Below, piece by piece: positions 25,216-35,164 of a DNA stretch of 64,000 nucleotides (within the stretch, counting starts at the first letter, position 1; every line of letters begins with the position of its first letter). Under the pieces are notes generated by a model that saw nothing but the letters and a program-made list of their open reading frames with translations, was not told the origin of the DNA and did no database searches. Where the stretch lies: assembly GCA_964461135.1 (NCBI GenBank), contig CAYWTB010000001.1, forward strand, positions 1 to 64,000, written 5' to 3'. A program made the position numbers and the translations under genes. The stretch comes from RQOF01 sp964461135. Its GTDB lineage: Bacteria > Calditrichota > Calditrichia > RBG-13-44-9.

Positions 25216-27306
25216 TTATTTCTCAACTTTCAGAAACCTGGCATTTACCGCCACAATCACGGTACTCATGGTCATCAGCACTGCTCCCATGGCCGGACTC
25301 AACAGGATACCCACGCTATAGAGTGCACCCGCTGCCAGAGGAATAGCAATGGCATTGTAACCGGTGGCCCAGACCAGATTCTGCACCATTTTGCGATATG
25401 TTGCTTTCGCGAGCGCAATAATATCCACCGCATCCTGGGGATTACTGCGAACCAGCACAATGTCCGCTGTTTCCACCGCTACGTCTGTCCCGGCACCGAT
25501 GGCAATTCCCACATCGGCCTGTGCCAGCGCCGGTGCATCATTCACACCATCACCGGTCATGGCCACTACCAGCCCGCGGGACTGTACTTCTTTAACTTTC
25601 GCTGCTTTCTGTTCCGGCAGCACCTCCGCAAAATAATCATCCAGGCTAAGTTCCGCCGCCACATATTCCGCCACCCGTTTATTATCCCCGGTAAGCATCA
25701 TGACCTGGATGCCCATTTCCTTCAGACGGGAAATAGCCTCTCTGGATTCATCGCGGATAATATCTGCCAAAGCGATGGCACCCTGCGGTTTATCATCCAG
25801 CAGTAAAAATACAACTGTTTTCCCCTGAGAATTCAGTTCCTCTACCTTTCGGTTTTTCACCTCAATACTTTTCTCCTGCAGGTAGCCGGGACTCACCACC
25901 TTTACCAGCTTCCCATCCACCTTTCCCTGTGCTCCTTTTCCAGGGATAGATTTGAAATCAGACACTTTTTTTATATTCCCGGCCGATTGAACAATTCCTT
26001 TGGCGATGGGATGTTCTGAGTTCTGTTCCACCGCTGCGGCATAGGCCAGTATCTGCAAGTCATTCAGGTCCTCCGCCAGCGCCACTGTATCAGTCACCCT
26101 GAAATTACCCTGAGTGAGCGTACCGGTTTTGTCGAAGATTATAGCCTGCAGATTGCGTGCTTTCTCGAAGGCCGCCCGGTTGCGGATCAGCAGTCCGTTG
26201 CGGGCGGAAATGGCGGTTGAGACCGCCACTACCAGCGGTACTGCTAAACCCAGAGCATGTGGGCAGGTAATGACCATCACCGTTACGGTGCGTTCCAGGG
26301 CAAACACAAAATCCTTATGAACAATCACCAGCCACACGAACATGGTTATTGCACCGGCAGAGAGGGCAATAATCGTCAACCAGAAAGCGGCCCGGTTGGC
26401 CAGATCCTGAGTCTTCGATTTGCTTTCCTGGGCCTGGCGAACCAGCTCAACTACCTGCGAAAGATAAGAGTCCTTGCCTGTTTTTTCCACTTCAATGGTT
26501 AGGGATCCTTCACCATTAATGGATCCACCGATTACTTTCCTGCCCGTTTTCTTTGAGACCGGTCTGGATTCACCGGTTATCATGGCTTCATTTACCGAAC
26601 TTTCTCCTTCCACCACTTTTCCATCGGCCGGAATCTTCTCACCCGGTTTGACCAGTACCCGGTCACCTGAGACTAATTCATCCAGGGGTACATCTTTTAC
26701 ACTATCATCTTTCATGATTTTATGTGCCTCGGAAGGCATCAGTTTGGCCAGTTCTTCCAGGGCCCGCGAAGCCCCCATAACCGATTTCATTTCGATCCAG
26801 TGACCGAGCAGCATAATATCAATCAGGGTGGCCAGTTCCCAGAAAAAGATTTTACCTTTTACCCCGAATACCACTGCCGAACTGTAGAAATAAGCAACGG
26901 CAATGGCCAGCGCAATCAGGGTCATCATCCCCGGATTTTTTTGTCGCAGTTCATCGAATAAACCCTTCAGGAAGGGCCAGCCCCCGTAGAAAAAAACAGC
27001 AGTGGAGAACAGGAAATTGAGAAAAAGATCACCCGAAAATCGGATGCTTTCACCCAAGCCCAGAAATCCCTGAATCATGGGAGAGAGCAGCAGAATCGGT
27101 ATGGTAAGAATCAATGAAATCCAGAAACGTTTGCGGAAATCAGCCACCATGTGAGCATGGTGGCCGGCATGATTAGCGTGTCCGCCATCGCCGGTATGCT
27201 CCTCATGCATCACATCATGACCATGATGACTGACATGGCCATTGGGTTTTGTTTTCTCTTTCGCCTGGGTATCCTCTGCCGGGTGATGATGGTCCTGTTC
27301 GGGCAT
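25216..27306 (-). CDS. copB: CopB-type copper P1B-ATPase
   Basis: A 696-residue heavy-metal P-type ATPase. The first 55 residues are very His-rich (DHHHPAED, HHGHD, HAGHHAH), replacing a CxxC domain. Then come the expected marks: TGES actuator loop, a CPH (not CPC) motif in VITCPHALGLAVP, DKTGTLTQGN phosphorylation site, MLTGDNK and GDGVNDAPALAQADVGIAIG. CPH plus the His-rich N-terminus marks the CopB subgroup (Cu+/Cu2+ export). It lies 177 bases after the LDCC gene and 108 before the peroxidase, on the same strand as the Cus-like efflux genes, forming a copper-handling block. Confidence 0.9.
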   Translation of the reverse strand: MPEQDHHHPAEDTQAKEKTKPNGHVSHHGHDVMHEEHTGDGGHANHAGHHAHMVADFRKRFWISLILTIPILLLSPMIQGFLGLGESIRFSGDLFLNFLFSTAVFFYGGWPFLKGLFDELRQKNPGMMTLIALAIAVAYFYSSAVVFGVKGKIFFWELATLIDIMLLGHWIEMKSVMGASRALEELAKLMPSEAHKIMKDDSVKDVPLDELVSGDRVLVKPGEKIPADGKVVEGESSVNEAMITGESRPVSKKTGRKVIGGSINGEGSLTIEVEKTGKDSYLSQVVELVRQAQESKSKTQDLANRAAFWLTIIALSAGAITMFVWLVIVHKDFVFALERTVTVMVITCPHALGLAVPLVVAVSTAISARNGLLIRNRAAFEKARNLQAIIFDKTGTLTQGNFRVTDTVALAEDLNDLQILAYAAAVEQNSEHPIAKGIVQSAGNIKKVSDFKSIPGKGAQGKVDGKLVKVVSPGYLQEKSIEVKNRKVEELNSQGKTVVFLLLDDKPQGAIALADIIRDESREAISRLKEMGIQVMMLTGDNKRVAEYVAAELSLDDYFAEVLPEQKAAKVKEVQSRGLVVAMTGDGVNDAPALAQADVGIAIGAGTDVAVETADIVLVRSNPQDAVDIIALAKATYRKMVQNLVWATGYNAIAIPLAAGALYSVGILLSPAMGAVLMTMSTVIVAVNARFLKVEK

Positions 27307-27483
27307 TGAAAGTTCCTCCTAAGATGAAAAGATTATTTCAAATCATTCAGTTTTTATCTGACCTCATGCCAGAGTTTTTATACACATAATTATTTTAGCC
27401 TTTAGACCATATTTTCAGAAACAGAATTGACAAAAAAGTGAACTGTTTTTATTTAAGGCTCACCTCTCATGCAATTTGCTCTT

Positions 27484-27618
27484 TTATTTTCGCGGCTTCA
27501 CAGAGTATGCTGTTTGAACCTGCATATTATTCAATCCGCAACAATCCATACGTCTTTTCCCATAGCGTTTTTCATTTCTGCGGGCTATTTCTTCCAGCCA
27601 TTTTTTTTTACCAAGCAT
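27484..27618 (-). CDS. LDCC-motif small putative metal-binding protein
   Basis: A 44-residue reading frame beginning MLGKKKWLEEIARRNEKRYG and holding RRMDCCGLNN, which matches the small LDCC-motif proteins (basic helix, then LDCC-x-LN). The two adjacent cysteines are thought to bind metal. GGGAG lies 10 bases before the ATG. It follows the RseC-like gene by 29 bases; this pairing of RseC and LDCC proteins is, to my knowledge, recurrent in anaerobes. It is short, so the call rests on the motif. Confidence 0.6.
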   Translation of the reverse strand: MLGKKKWLEEIARRNEKRYGKRRMDCCGLNNMQVQTAYSVKPRK

Positions 27619-27647
27619 GATAATTATACTCCCAACTGGTGTTGAAA

Positions 27648-28115
27648 CTAACCTCCAGAATTTTTGATTATTTTGCCCATAAGTAACATACCGGTTGCGG
27701 GAGCCCTGCCGGAGATACGGGGTGAAAACCATTTCGACCGTTCTATCCATCTGTTCAGAATATACAGAACCGGTACAGACAGAAGAAACCCCGCAACCGC
27801 TCCCCAGATCCCGCTATTCTGAGATCTGACGATACCTGTCCCTGCAAAATAGCCTGCAATAATAAATAAAATCGGCAACAGGAATACAATCAATGAGGCC
27901 ATAATTCTTGGGCTTTCTTTGTATTCCAGGTAAACCATTTCTCCCTGCCGGATACCCTCCACGGTGGGTACTTCAATAAAACGGTAATTCGAATTCGGCC
28001 CCGCAAACACACAGGCAGTTTTGGCAGCACAGACACTGCATTGTTCTCCCGTATGCAGCTGCACAGTTGTACTTTTTCCGTCTATTTCGGTAATTTTGCC
28101 AATCTCGCGACCCAT
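27648..28115 (-). CDS. rseC: SoxR-reducing system protein RseC family
   Basis: A 155-residue inner-membrane protein: cytoplasmic N-terminal domain with CSVCAAKTAC (residues 27-36; a possible metal or redox site), then two membrane segments (about 72-92 and 102-120) and a short basic tail. The layout is that of RseC/MucC proteins, found with sigma-E systems and Rnf complexes. No sigma factor or rnf gene is present here. It starts the rseC-LDCC unit; a GTAGAATATTC-like element lies about 126-163 bases upstream. Confidence 0.75.
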   Translation of the reverse strand: MGREIGKITEIDGKSTTVQLHTGEQCSVCAAKTACVFAGPNSNYRFIEVPTVEGIRQGEMVYLEYKESPRIMASLIVFLLPILFIIAGYFAGTGIVRSQNSGIWGAVAGFLLSVPVLYILNRWIERSKWFSPRISGRAPATGMLLMGKIIKNSGG

Positions 28116-28562
28116 GTTTTCAACCTCTACTTATTACCCGTCTTTAAACTATATAAACACAAAAATGATGCCATTATCAATAATGTTTAAGATTTTATAT
28201 AATTATTAAAATCCGATTAAATATTCACTTTTTTCCTGTTGAATATTCTACAAAATCAACACGAATCGTAGAATTTTCATCAGGCATCCCCGGATAATCT
28301 TCACAAGGCTTCTTCTTTCAGGCATCTCCACGAATAATAAACGAGAAGCCGGCATATAACTACTTCACCTGAACATTTTGGAGACTTTCCCTGAATGCCC
28401 GGTAAACGTTCTCCCAGGGATGCAGTTTGATATGCACTTCAGTGACTCCGAACGGTTTGACAATGGGCAGGACTACCGGTCAGAGACTGGCAAACCGGTT
28501 AGACGGTAATTTCAAATCCAGCACTACCCAGTGTTTCCCTGCCGCCAGCGAACGGCCGCTAT
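28116..28562. other. intergenic region upstream of rseC with GTAGAAT-type elements
   Basis: No supported gene. GAATATTCTAC lies at 28241-28251 and GTAGAATTTTC at 28268-28278, forming an inverted pair (TTCTAC ... GTAGAA) spaced by 16 bases. The same 11-base word occurs upstream of the Cus-like operon at 35337-35371. A stretch at 28370-28480 is open on the minus strand (ends with ESLQNVQVK) but has no start and is not recognised. Confidence 0.4.
28241..28278. promoter_or_regulatory. candidate operator pair GAATATTCTAC / GTAGAATTTTC
   Basis: Inverted half-sites upstream of rseC that match the word found in front of the Cus-like operon. Shared presence at two promoters of one metal-handling region suggests a common regulator, perhaps copper-responsive. 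No regulator gene is encoded nearby. Confidence 0.4.
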
Positions 28563-31500
28563 TTATAACGATGCTGCCGATATCCCCTTTACTTCCCGGC
28601 TCTTCCACAGGTAGTAGATGGCTGGAATTACCACCAGCGTGAGGATAGTAGAAGTAATCATGCCGCCCACCATGGGCGCAGCAATACGCTTCATCACCTG
28701 CGAACCGGTACCGGTTCCCCACAGGATGGGCAGCAGACCGGCCATAATGGCCGTGACTGTCATAATTTTGGGGCGAACCCGCTCCACGGCGCCTTCGATG
28801 ACCGCCGCGTAGAGGTCTGTCATGCTGCGCATCTTTCCGGCAAATTTCCGGTTGTTGTAAGCATGATCGAGATAAATCAGCATCACCACACCGGTCTCCG
28901 CCGCCACCCCGGCCAGTGCAATAAAACCGACTCCTACCGCCACGCTGAAATTGTATCCCAGGATATACAGAAACCAGATACCACCCACCAGCGAGAAGGG
29001 CAGGGAAAGCATCACGATCAGGCTTTCCTGGATGTTCTTGAAATTGAAGTACAGCAACAGCAAAATGATCAGCAATGTTACCGGAATGACAATACGCAGG
29101 CGCTGCTGGGCCCGCTGCATGTATTCGTACTGCCCGCTCCATACAAGGCTGTAACCTTCGGGAAATTTCACCTGTTCATTCACAATTTTCTTGGCATTTG
29201 CCACGTAGGTTCCTACATCAATGTTCTTGATATCCACATACAGCCAGGCGCTTTTGCGGGCGTTCTCACTTTTGATTACCGGCGGCCCTTTTTTAATATG
29301 CACATCCGCGATATAACTTAAGGGAATCTGTGCGCCTGTCGGGGTGGGAATCAGCACCCGGTTCAGGGAATTTATATTGTCCCGAAGCTCCCGCGGGTAA
29401 CGCACGTTCACCGGGTAACGCTCCAGCCCTTCCACCGTGCTGGTCACATTCATTCCACCAATGGCGGACATGATCACATCCTGCACGTCGCCCACCGTCA
29501 ACCCGTAACGGGCTGCTTCTTGCCGTTTAATGGTATAATCGAGATAATTTCCACCGACGGTTTTGTCCGGGAAAACACTCAACGTTCCCTTCACACCTTT
29601 CACTACTGCAGCGATTCGCTGGCCGAGATCGGAAAGCGTCTGCAGGTCCGGTCCCATCAACTTAATTCCCACCGGCGTTTTAATGCCAGTGGAAAGCATG
29701 TCAATCCTGGTTTTTATTGGCATTGTCCAGGCATTGGTTAGTCCCGGAAACCTGATGGCATTATTCAGCTGATCTATTAATTTATCCATGGTCATACCTG
29801 GACGCCATTCGTTTTCCGGTTTCAGGGTAATCGTCGTCTCAATCATGGACAGAGGCGCCGGATCGGTGGCGCTTTCCGCCCGCCCGATTTTCCCGAATAC
29901 ATCTTTTACCTCCGGAAAACTCTTGATAATTTTATCAGTCTGCTGCAACAGTTCTTTTGCCTTGGTGATGCTGATGCCCGGATCCGTCGTAGGCATATAG
30001 AGCAGGTCGCCCTCGTTCAACGGCGGCATAAATTCCGAGCCGATATGCTCCACCGGGAAAATGGAAATGAACAGAATCACCACCGCTATAATGATAGTCG
30101 TCCATTTGAATCGCAGCACAAGGTTGATCGCCGGGCGGTAAACCCTGATCAGGAAACGGTTGATGGGATTCTTCTCCTCCGGAATGATTCTTCCCCGGAT
30201 GAAATAGCCCATCAGCACCGGTACCACGGTGATGGCTAACAAGGCTGAGGCGGCCATTGCATAGGTTTTTGTAAAAGCCAATGGTTTGAATAATCGTCCT
30301 TCCTGCGCCTGCAGAGTAAAGACTGGAAGAAAGGACAGCGTTATGATAAGTAAGGAGTAGAAAAGCGCCGGGCCAACCTCCTTCGATGAATCGATTATGA
30401 TTTGCCAGTGATCTTTTTTGCCGGCGTCACGCTCGATGTGCTTGTGAGCATTCTCAATCATCACGATGGCGGCATCCACCATGGCCCCGATGGCAATGGC
30501 AATTCCGCTCAATGACATGATATTGGCGTTCAGTTCCTGGAAATACATCACCAGGAATGACATGAGGATGCCCATCGGAAGTGTAAAGATCGCCACGAAG
30601 GCACTGCGGAAGTGCAGCAGAAAAATGATGGTGACCAGGGCCACGATAATGCTTTCTTCTAGCAGCTTATGCTCAAGGTTTTTAATCGCCCGTTCAATCA
30701 GCGATGAGCGGTCGTAGGCCGTTTTGATGGTGACCCCTTCCGGCAAACCCTTTTTCAGTTCTTCGATCTTTTCCTTCACCGCGTGAATGGTTTTCAGGGC
30801 ATTTTCACCATAGCGCATAATAATCACACCTCCAACCGTTTCACCCTCCCCGTTCCAGTCCGCCAGACCGCGGCGCAGTTCGGGACCTATATGCACATTC
30901 GCAATGTTTTTAATCAGGACAGGAGTTCCGTTTCCGTCAACACCCACCGGTACATTTTCCACGTCTTCAATGGATTTGATGTAGCCCAGTCCGCGCACCA
31001 TAAATTCGGTCTCGCCGGACTCCACCAGGCGGCCTCCCACATCATTGTTACTGCGCTTTATGGCCATTCTGACTTTTGAAAGCGAAATGTTGTAGGCATC
31101 CAGTTTGTTGGGATCGACCTCCACCTGATATTGCTTGACATAGCCGCCAATGCTGGCCACTTCGGATACACCGGGTACGCTGGTTAATTCATAGCGAAGA
31201 TACCAATCCTGAATAGAACGGAGCTGCTGCAAATCATATTTATCGCCTCCGTCCAGAGTATATTCATACACCCAGCCCACACCGGTGGCATCCGGTCCCA
31301 GGGTTGGCGTTACTCCCTGCGGTAAGCGATTGGCGACGTAGTTCAGGTATTCGAGCACCCGGCTGCGCGCCCAGTAAAGGTCGGTTCCGTCTTCAAAAAT
31401 GATATAAACAAATGAAAGACCGAAAAAAGAATATCCCCGTACCACTTTGGCGTACGGTACGGCAAGCATCGCCGTGGTGAGCGGGTAAGTAACCTGGTCT

Positions 31501-31685
31501 TCCACCACCTGCGGGGCCTGTCCGGGATATTCCGTGAGTATTATTACCTGAACATCACTCAAATCGGGGATAGCGTCGACTGGCGTCCGGAACATAATAT
31601 ACAGGCCGGCTAAACCGATAATTACCGTAAAGATGATGATCAGGAATCGGTTGTTCACCGAAGCTTCTATGATTCTTTCTAACAT
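28563..31685 (-). CDS. cusA: CusA/CzcA-family heavy-metal efflux RND pump
   Basis: A 1040-residue inner-membrane RND transporter. It starts MLERIIEASVNNRFLIII with the first membrane helix; the ATG at 31685 has GGAG 8 bases upstream. Recognisable HME-RND segments include FRTPVDAIPDLSDVQVII, the GVSEVASIGGYVKQYQVEVDP region, and MSLSGIAIAIGAMVDAAIVMIENAHKH in the fourth helix with the charged residues of proton relay. The methionine-rich entry loop and neighbours (CopB, CusB with metal-binding domain) point to Cu+ or Ag+ rather than Zn/Co. It pumps metal from periplasm through CusB and the TolC-like protein. Last gene of the four-gene efflux operon. Confidence 0.9.
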   Translation of the reverse strand: MLERIIEASVNNRFLIIIFTVIIGLAGLYIMFRTPVDAIPDLSDVQVIILTEYPGQAPQVVEDQVTYPLTTAMLAVPYAKVVRGYSFFGLSFVYIIFEDGTDLYWARSRVLEYLNYVANRLPQGVTPTLGPDATGVGWVYEYTLDGGDKYDLQQLRSIQDWYLRYELTSVPGVSEVASIGGYVKQYQVEVDPNKLDAYNISLSKVRMAIKRSNNDVGGRLVESGETEFMVRGLGYIKSIEDVENVPVGVDGNGTPVLIKNIANVHIGPELRRGLADWNGEGETVGGVIIMRYGENALKTIHAVKEKIEELKKGLPEGVTIKTAYDRSSLIERAIKNLEHKLLEESIIVALVTIIFLLHFRSAFVAIFTLPMGILMSFLVMYFQELNANIMSLSGIAIAIGAMVDAAIVMIENAHKHIERDAGKKDHWQIIIDSSKEVGPALFYSLLIITLSFLPVFTLQAQEGRLFKPLAFTKTYAMAASALLAITVVPVLMGYFIRGRIIPEEKNPINRFLIRVYRPAINLVLRFKWTTIIIAVVILFISIFPVEHIGSEFMPPLNEGDLLYMPTTDPGISITKAKELLQQTDKIIKSFPEVKDVFGKIGRAESATDPAPLSMIETTITLKPENEWRPGMTMDKLIDQLNNAIRFPGLTNAWTMPIKTRIDMLSTGIKTPVGIKLMGPDLQTLSDLGQRIAAVVKGVKGTLSVFPDKTVGGNYLDYTIKRQEAARYGLTVGDVQDVIMSAIGGMNVTSTVEGLERYPVNVRYPRELRDNINSLNRVLIPTPTGAQIPLSYIADVHIKKGPPVIKSENARKSAWLYVDIKNIDVGTYVANAKKIVNEQVKFPEGYSLVWSGQYEYMQRAQQRLRIVIPVTLLIILLLLYFNFKNIQESLIVMLSLPFSLVGGIWFLYILGYNFSVAVGVGFIALAGVAAETGVVMLIYLDHAYNNRKFAGKMRSMTDLYAAVIEGAVERVRPKIMTVTAIMAGLLPILWGTGTGSQVMKRIAAPMVGGMITSTILTLVVIPAIYYLWKSREVKGISAASL

Positions 31686-31833
31686 GAAATTATCTCCATC
31701 TTCCTTTTCATAAATCAATAGTCATTCATTCAATGTCTGGTGTCGGTTGTTTGCGATCCGCAGCCGGCTTCCTTTCAATCACCGCTTCAAAATCGGCAAT
31801 CCGGAAGGGCCGGGACTACGGACCCTATAAAAC

Positions 31834-33393
31834 TTACATTTTCATACCCTGCTTCTGATCATGCTGCATGTCCGGCATTCCCTGCCCGGCTTCATGATCT
31901 TTGCCCGGCATCGCTTCTTTCTGGTTCTTCTCGGGCGTTTCCATGGACCGGGGCTTTTGCTGCCGTTCTTTCAACATTTTCTGAATCGCTTCCTGCAAGC
32001 GGCTTTCACTGTCCAGCATGAATTGACCGGAAGTCACAATCTTTTCGCCTTCCAGGAGACCGGATAGAACCTGCACATAATCGTTCCCGGGACCGCCGGT
32101 TTCCCCTGTTTTTATATCGCGCGGTTCAAATTTTCCTTCACCCCGCGTAACAAAAACCACATTCCTGCTGCCGGTCCTGATAATCGCTTCATTGGGAATG
32201 ACCAGCGCATTGGGAACTGTCTTCCCTTGCAAATAAACATTGGCATACATGCCCGGCTTCAAATCCAGGTCGGGATTGCGAAATTGCAAACGGATTTTGA
32301 CTGTGCGAGCTTTTTCATCCAGATAGGGATAGACATACGAAACTTTTCCCTCATATTTCTTATCGGGGAGATAAGAAAGTTCAGCATTGGCCTTCTGCCC
32401 CTCCTGTATCCACGGTAGTTCATAATCGTAAATGCTTGCTTCAATCCACACCGTGGAAAGATCGGCAATTTTGTAGAGATCCATCCCAGACAGCACATGC
32501 AATCCATCAACCGCATTTTTGTGCACTACCACACCGGTGGCCGGTGCATCCAGACGCAATGTTTTTCTCACTTCTCCGGTGCTCTCCAGGCGCTCAATTT
32601 CGGACGAGGGTATGTCCCAGTAATCTAGTCGTTGCCGGGTAGATTTTAAGAGCGACTCTGCGCTCTCGCGTATGGACTCAAACTTGCTCTGACTCACTGC
32701 TTTTTTATTGTTGAGAGCTAACAGGTATTCTTCCTGTGTCGTGACCAGGTCAGGTGAGTAAATTTCCAGCAGCGGCTGTCCTTTTTGCACCATTTGACCG
32801 GTAAAATCAACATACAGTTTTTCGATCCAGCCGGAAATTTTAGTGTTCACGGTATACAGATTCTCTTCGTTATAATCAATAAGCCCGACCGCCCGGATTT
32901 CCCGGCTGAAATCCATTCGCTGCACAGTGGTGTAACGCACATTCATGTTCTGGACCGTTACCGGATCGATGACCACGCTCCCGCCCTCCCCGGCTGCTTC
33001 ATCGTCATATACCGGAACCAGGTCCATGCCCATTCTGGATTTACCGGGATGGTCATAAATTTCGCTGGGATCCATAGGAGCCTTCCAATAGAGAATTTTG
33101 CGATCCTTTTGCTTCCCTTCTATACCTTGCATATCTCCGTGATCATGTTCCTGCACTATCGCGGTTTGCTTCACCGGAACTAGGTCCATACCGCACTTTG
33201 GGCACTGGCCGGGTTCCTCCATAATTACTTCAGGATGCATACCGCATGTCCAGAGTTGGGAATCCAGTCCTGCAGAGCCGGACGAAACAGATTTATCTGG
33301 GTCACCGGATCCTTTCAACAGTAAAAATCCAACCACGAGGGCGATAATCAGTACTACACCAACGGTTATATTGAGACCCGCTTTTCGATTCAT
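31834..33393 (-). CDS. cusB: CusB-like periplasmic adaptor with two heavy-metal-binding domains
   Basis: A 519-residue membrane-fusion protein. One N-terminal membrane segment (about 6-26) is followed by two copies of a heavy-metal-binding domain: LWTCGMHPEVIMEEPGQCP with CGMDLVP, and APMDPSEIYDHPGKS with GMDLVP. In the second copy the cysteines are missing but the methionines remain. Then come the barrel-sandwich, helical hairpin and beta-barrel domains, and a Met/His/Gln-rich tail (DMQHDQKQGMKM). It connects CusA to the outer-membrane channel. GGAGG precedes the ATG at 33393. The Met-rich ends favour Cu/Ag. Confidence 0.88.
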   Translation of the reverse strand: MNRKAGLNITVGVVLIIALVVGFLLLKGSGDPDKSVSSGSAGLDSQLWTCGMHPEVIMEEPGQCPKCGMDLVPVKQTAIVQEHDHGDMQGIEGKQKDRKILYWKAPMDPSEIYDHPGKSRMGMDLVPVYDDEAAGEGGSVVIDPVTVQNMNVRYTTVQRMDFSREIRAVGLIDYNEENLYTVNTKISGWIEKLYVDFTGQMVQKGQPLLEIYSPDLVTTQEEYLLALNNKKAVSQSKFESIRESAESLLKSTRQRLDYWDIPSSEIERLESTGEVRKTLRLDAPATGVVVHKNAVDGLHVLSGMDLYKIADLSTVWIEASIYDYELPWIQEGQKANAELSYLPDKKYEGKVSYVYPYLDEKARTVKIRLQFRNPDLDLKPGMYANVYLQGKTVPNALVIPNEAIIRTGSRNVVFVTRGEGKFEPRDIKTGETGGPGNDYVQVLSGLLEGEKIVTSGQFMLDSESRLQEAIQKMLKERQQKPRSMETPEKNQKEAMPGKDHEAGQGMPDMQHDQKQGMKM

Positions 33394-33437
33394 GTTATTC
33401 CTCCACAAATAAAATTATATTTTAAAATTCTCTTTTT

Positions 33438-34718
33438 TCATTTCTGATTTAAATTGACGCCGGTTGCAGCTTCCAGTTCGGCTTGCTCTTTGCTGAAGTC
33501 GGACAAAAACCGGTAATAATCCAGTTCGAAATTGAACAGTGAAATTTCATTATTCAGAAGTGTTAGAAAATCGACCTTATCAGTCTGGTAACCCGCAATG
33601 GCCGAGTTCAACGACTGGGTTGCCTGGGGAATGATGCCATTTTCATACAATTGGATCAGGTGTAAATTTTTGGTCACATCACTCAACGTTTTGTCCAGGT
33701 CAGAGTACACCTGGTTTTGCACATTCCGGTAACTCTCCTGCACCATCTCATGAGTATAACGGGATTCTTCCACATTTTTGTTCTGCTTACGCCAAAAATA
33801 GAGCGGAACATCCACCGTAACCAGACCGGATAGGAAATCCATTCCGCCGGTGCCATTCTGAAGTCGATCCCGCTGGGTGTAAGCCACTCCAAGCCTGAAA
33901 TCCGGTAAATACCCTTTCTTTGCCAGGCTGATTTTCTTATCGCTCTGCTGCAGCATGGCCTGCCAGGCTTTGAACAAAGGGCGGTTCTGATCCGCCATCT
34001 CCTTTACCTGCGGCAAATTGTATTGCAAAGAATCAATTACCGGTTCCACTGTTTTTCCCACCGGCGTGCCGACCGGACGGTTCAGCAGGGAATTCAACCG
34101 GGCAGCAATGGCATCTCGTTTTTGCTGCAGGGTTACCGACCGCTCTTCCATTTTGGACAATTCCACCTGCGCCTTTAAAACATCCTGCTGCAAGCCTTCC
34201 CCCACCGAGTAACGGGATTCCGCAATGCGGGTAAAATCCTTCAGAATACCGGTGTTCTTCTCGACTGTCTCTAAGGATTTATCAATAAAAAAAATATCGT
34301 AGTAGGACAATTTTATATTTTTAATCAATTGATTTTTTAGTTCCTGGTATTTTGCTTGCGAAATCCCGGCACCTGCGACGGCAATATCTTCACGCAGACC
34401 CAATTTCCCGGGAAATGGGAACATCTGCATCAACGCTACCTGCTTTCCCGTCATCGGTTCCTGATCGAAAGCAAAACTATTTACCGGGAGGTTTAGAAGA
34501 TTTAAACTTAACTGGGGATCCGGCAATGCACCGGCCTGCGGAATTTTAGCCCGGTCAGCCTGCCAGTTTTCAAAACCGGCCTTTAAATCGGGATTATTCG
34601 ATAAACCTTCCTGGATGATTCTGGCTAAATCTTCAGTTGAACCCGCCTTCTGCCCTGTAAGCAATGAGGGTATTGCCAGAAATATCAGTATGAGACTTAA
34701 TAATCTTGTTTTCTTCAT
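33438..34718 (-). CDS. cusC: TolC-family outer-membrane efflux protein (CusC-like)
   Basis: A 426-residue protein with a signal peptide (MKKTRLLSLILIFLAIPSLL) and two OEP repeats, typical of CusC/CzcC channels: IIQEGLSNNPDLKAGFENW near the N-terminus and MADQNRPLFKAWQAMLQQ in the middle, with long coiled-coil helices. GGAGG lies 10 bases before the ATG at 34718. It forms the outer-membrane exit duct for the pump encoded by the next two genes. Confidence 0.87.
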   Translation of the reverse strand: MKKTRLLSLILIFLAIPSLLTGQKAGSTEDLARIIQEGLSNNPDLKAGFENWQADRAKIPQAGALPDPQLSLNLLNLPVNSFAFDQEPMTGKQVALMQMFPFPGKLGLREDIAVAGAGISQAKYQELKNQLIKNIKLSYYDIFFIDKSLETVEKNTGILKDFTRIAESRYSVGEGLQQDVLKAQVELSKMEERSVTLQQKRDAIAARLNSLLNRPVGTPVGKTVEPVIDSLQYNLPQVKEMADQNRPLFKAWQAMLQQSDKKISLAKKGYLPDFRLGVAYTQRDRLQNGTGGMDFLSGLVTVDVPLYFWRKQNKNVEESRYTHEMVQESYRNVQNQVYSDLDKTLSDVTKNLHLIQLYENGIIPQATQSLNSAIAGYQTDKVDFLTLLNNEISLFNFELDYYRFLSDFSKEQAELEAATGVNLNQK

Positions 34719-34765
34719 CTTGTAGAAATCCTCCAAATTTTCTCAGGGAAAATTCCATTCCCGGA

Positions 34766-35164
34766 TTATGGATCTGTCTTGTTAAATTTATGAGTTGCTT
34801 TTTTTCGGTTTTTCATCACAGAAAAATAGACAATCAAGGCACATAAGAAGAGACTTCCCCACCAGAAAAAAGCATAATGCTGCAAATATATATCGATTAA
34901 CCCTGCGGAATCGGAGCGTTCATCCACCGGTTCTCCATCAGATTCATCTGTCATTTCAGTGACTGTTTGGTTAGCGTTTTGACTCCCGGTAAATATTTGA
35001 GGGTAAAAATCTCCACCGTCAAATAACTTGTGATAAAGACAGGTATAATACGAATTAATCTTTACCGGAAAAAACAACACTGTTCCTGCAATTCCCAAAA
35101 TAGTAATGACTAATAATACTGGTTTTGTTATTCTCATCCGATTATACAATTTTAATAATTTCAT
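34766..35164 (-). CDS. hypothetical two-helix membrane protein of the efflux operon
   Basis: A 132-residue protein that I do not recognise. It has two membrane segments (about residues 15-32 and 96-115) and an acidic loop of about 60 residues between them that should face the periplasm (TEMTDESDGEPVDERSD). The C-terminus is basic, consistent with an N-in/C-in topology. It is first in the efflux operon, 47 bases before the TolC-like gene. A metal-sensing or pump-accessory role is possible but unproven. Confidence 0.6.
   Translation of the reverse strand: MKLLKLYNRMRITKPVLLVITILGIAGTVLFFPVKINSYYTCLYHKLFDGGDFYPQIFTGSQNANQTVTEMTDESDGEPVDERSDSAGLIDIYLQHYAFFWWGSLFLCALIVYFSVMKNRKKATHKFNKTDP

Noticed and set aside
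28370..28480. Possible short protein on the minus strand ending FRESLQNVQVK downstream of cusA
   Set aside because: It looks protein-like but has no start codon, an in-frame UGA precedes it, and the frame above is a shadow of cusA. Not enough support to call a gene.
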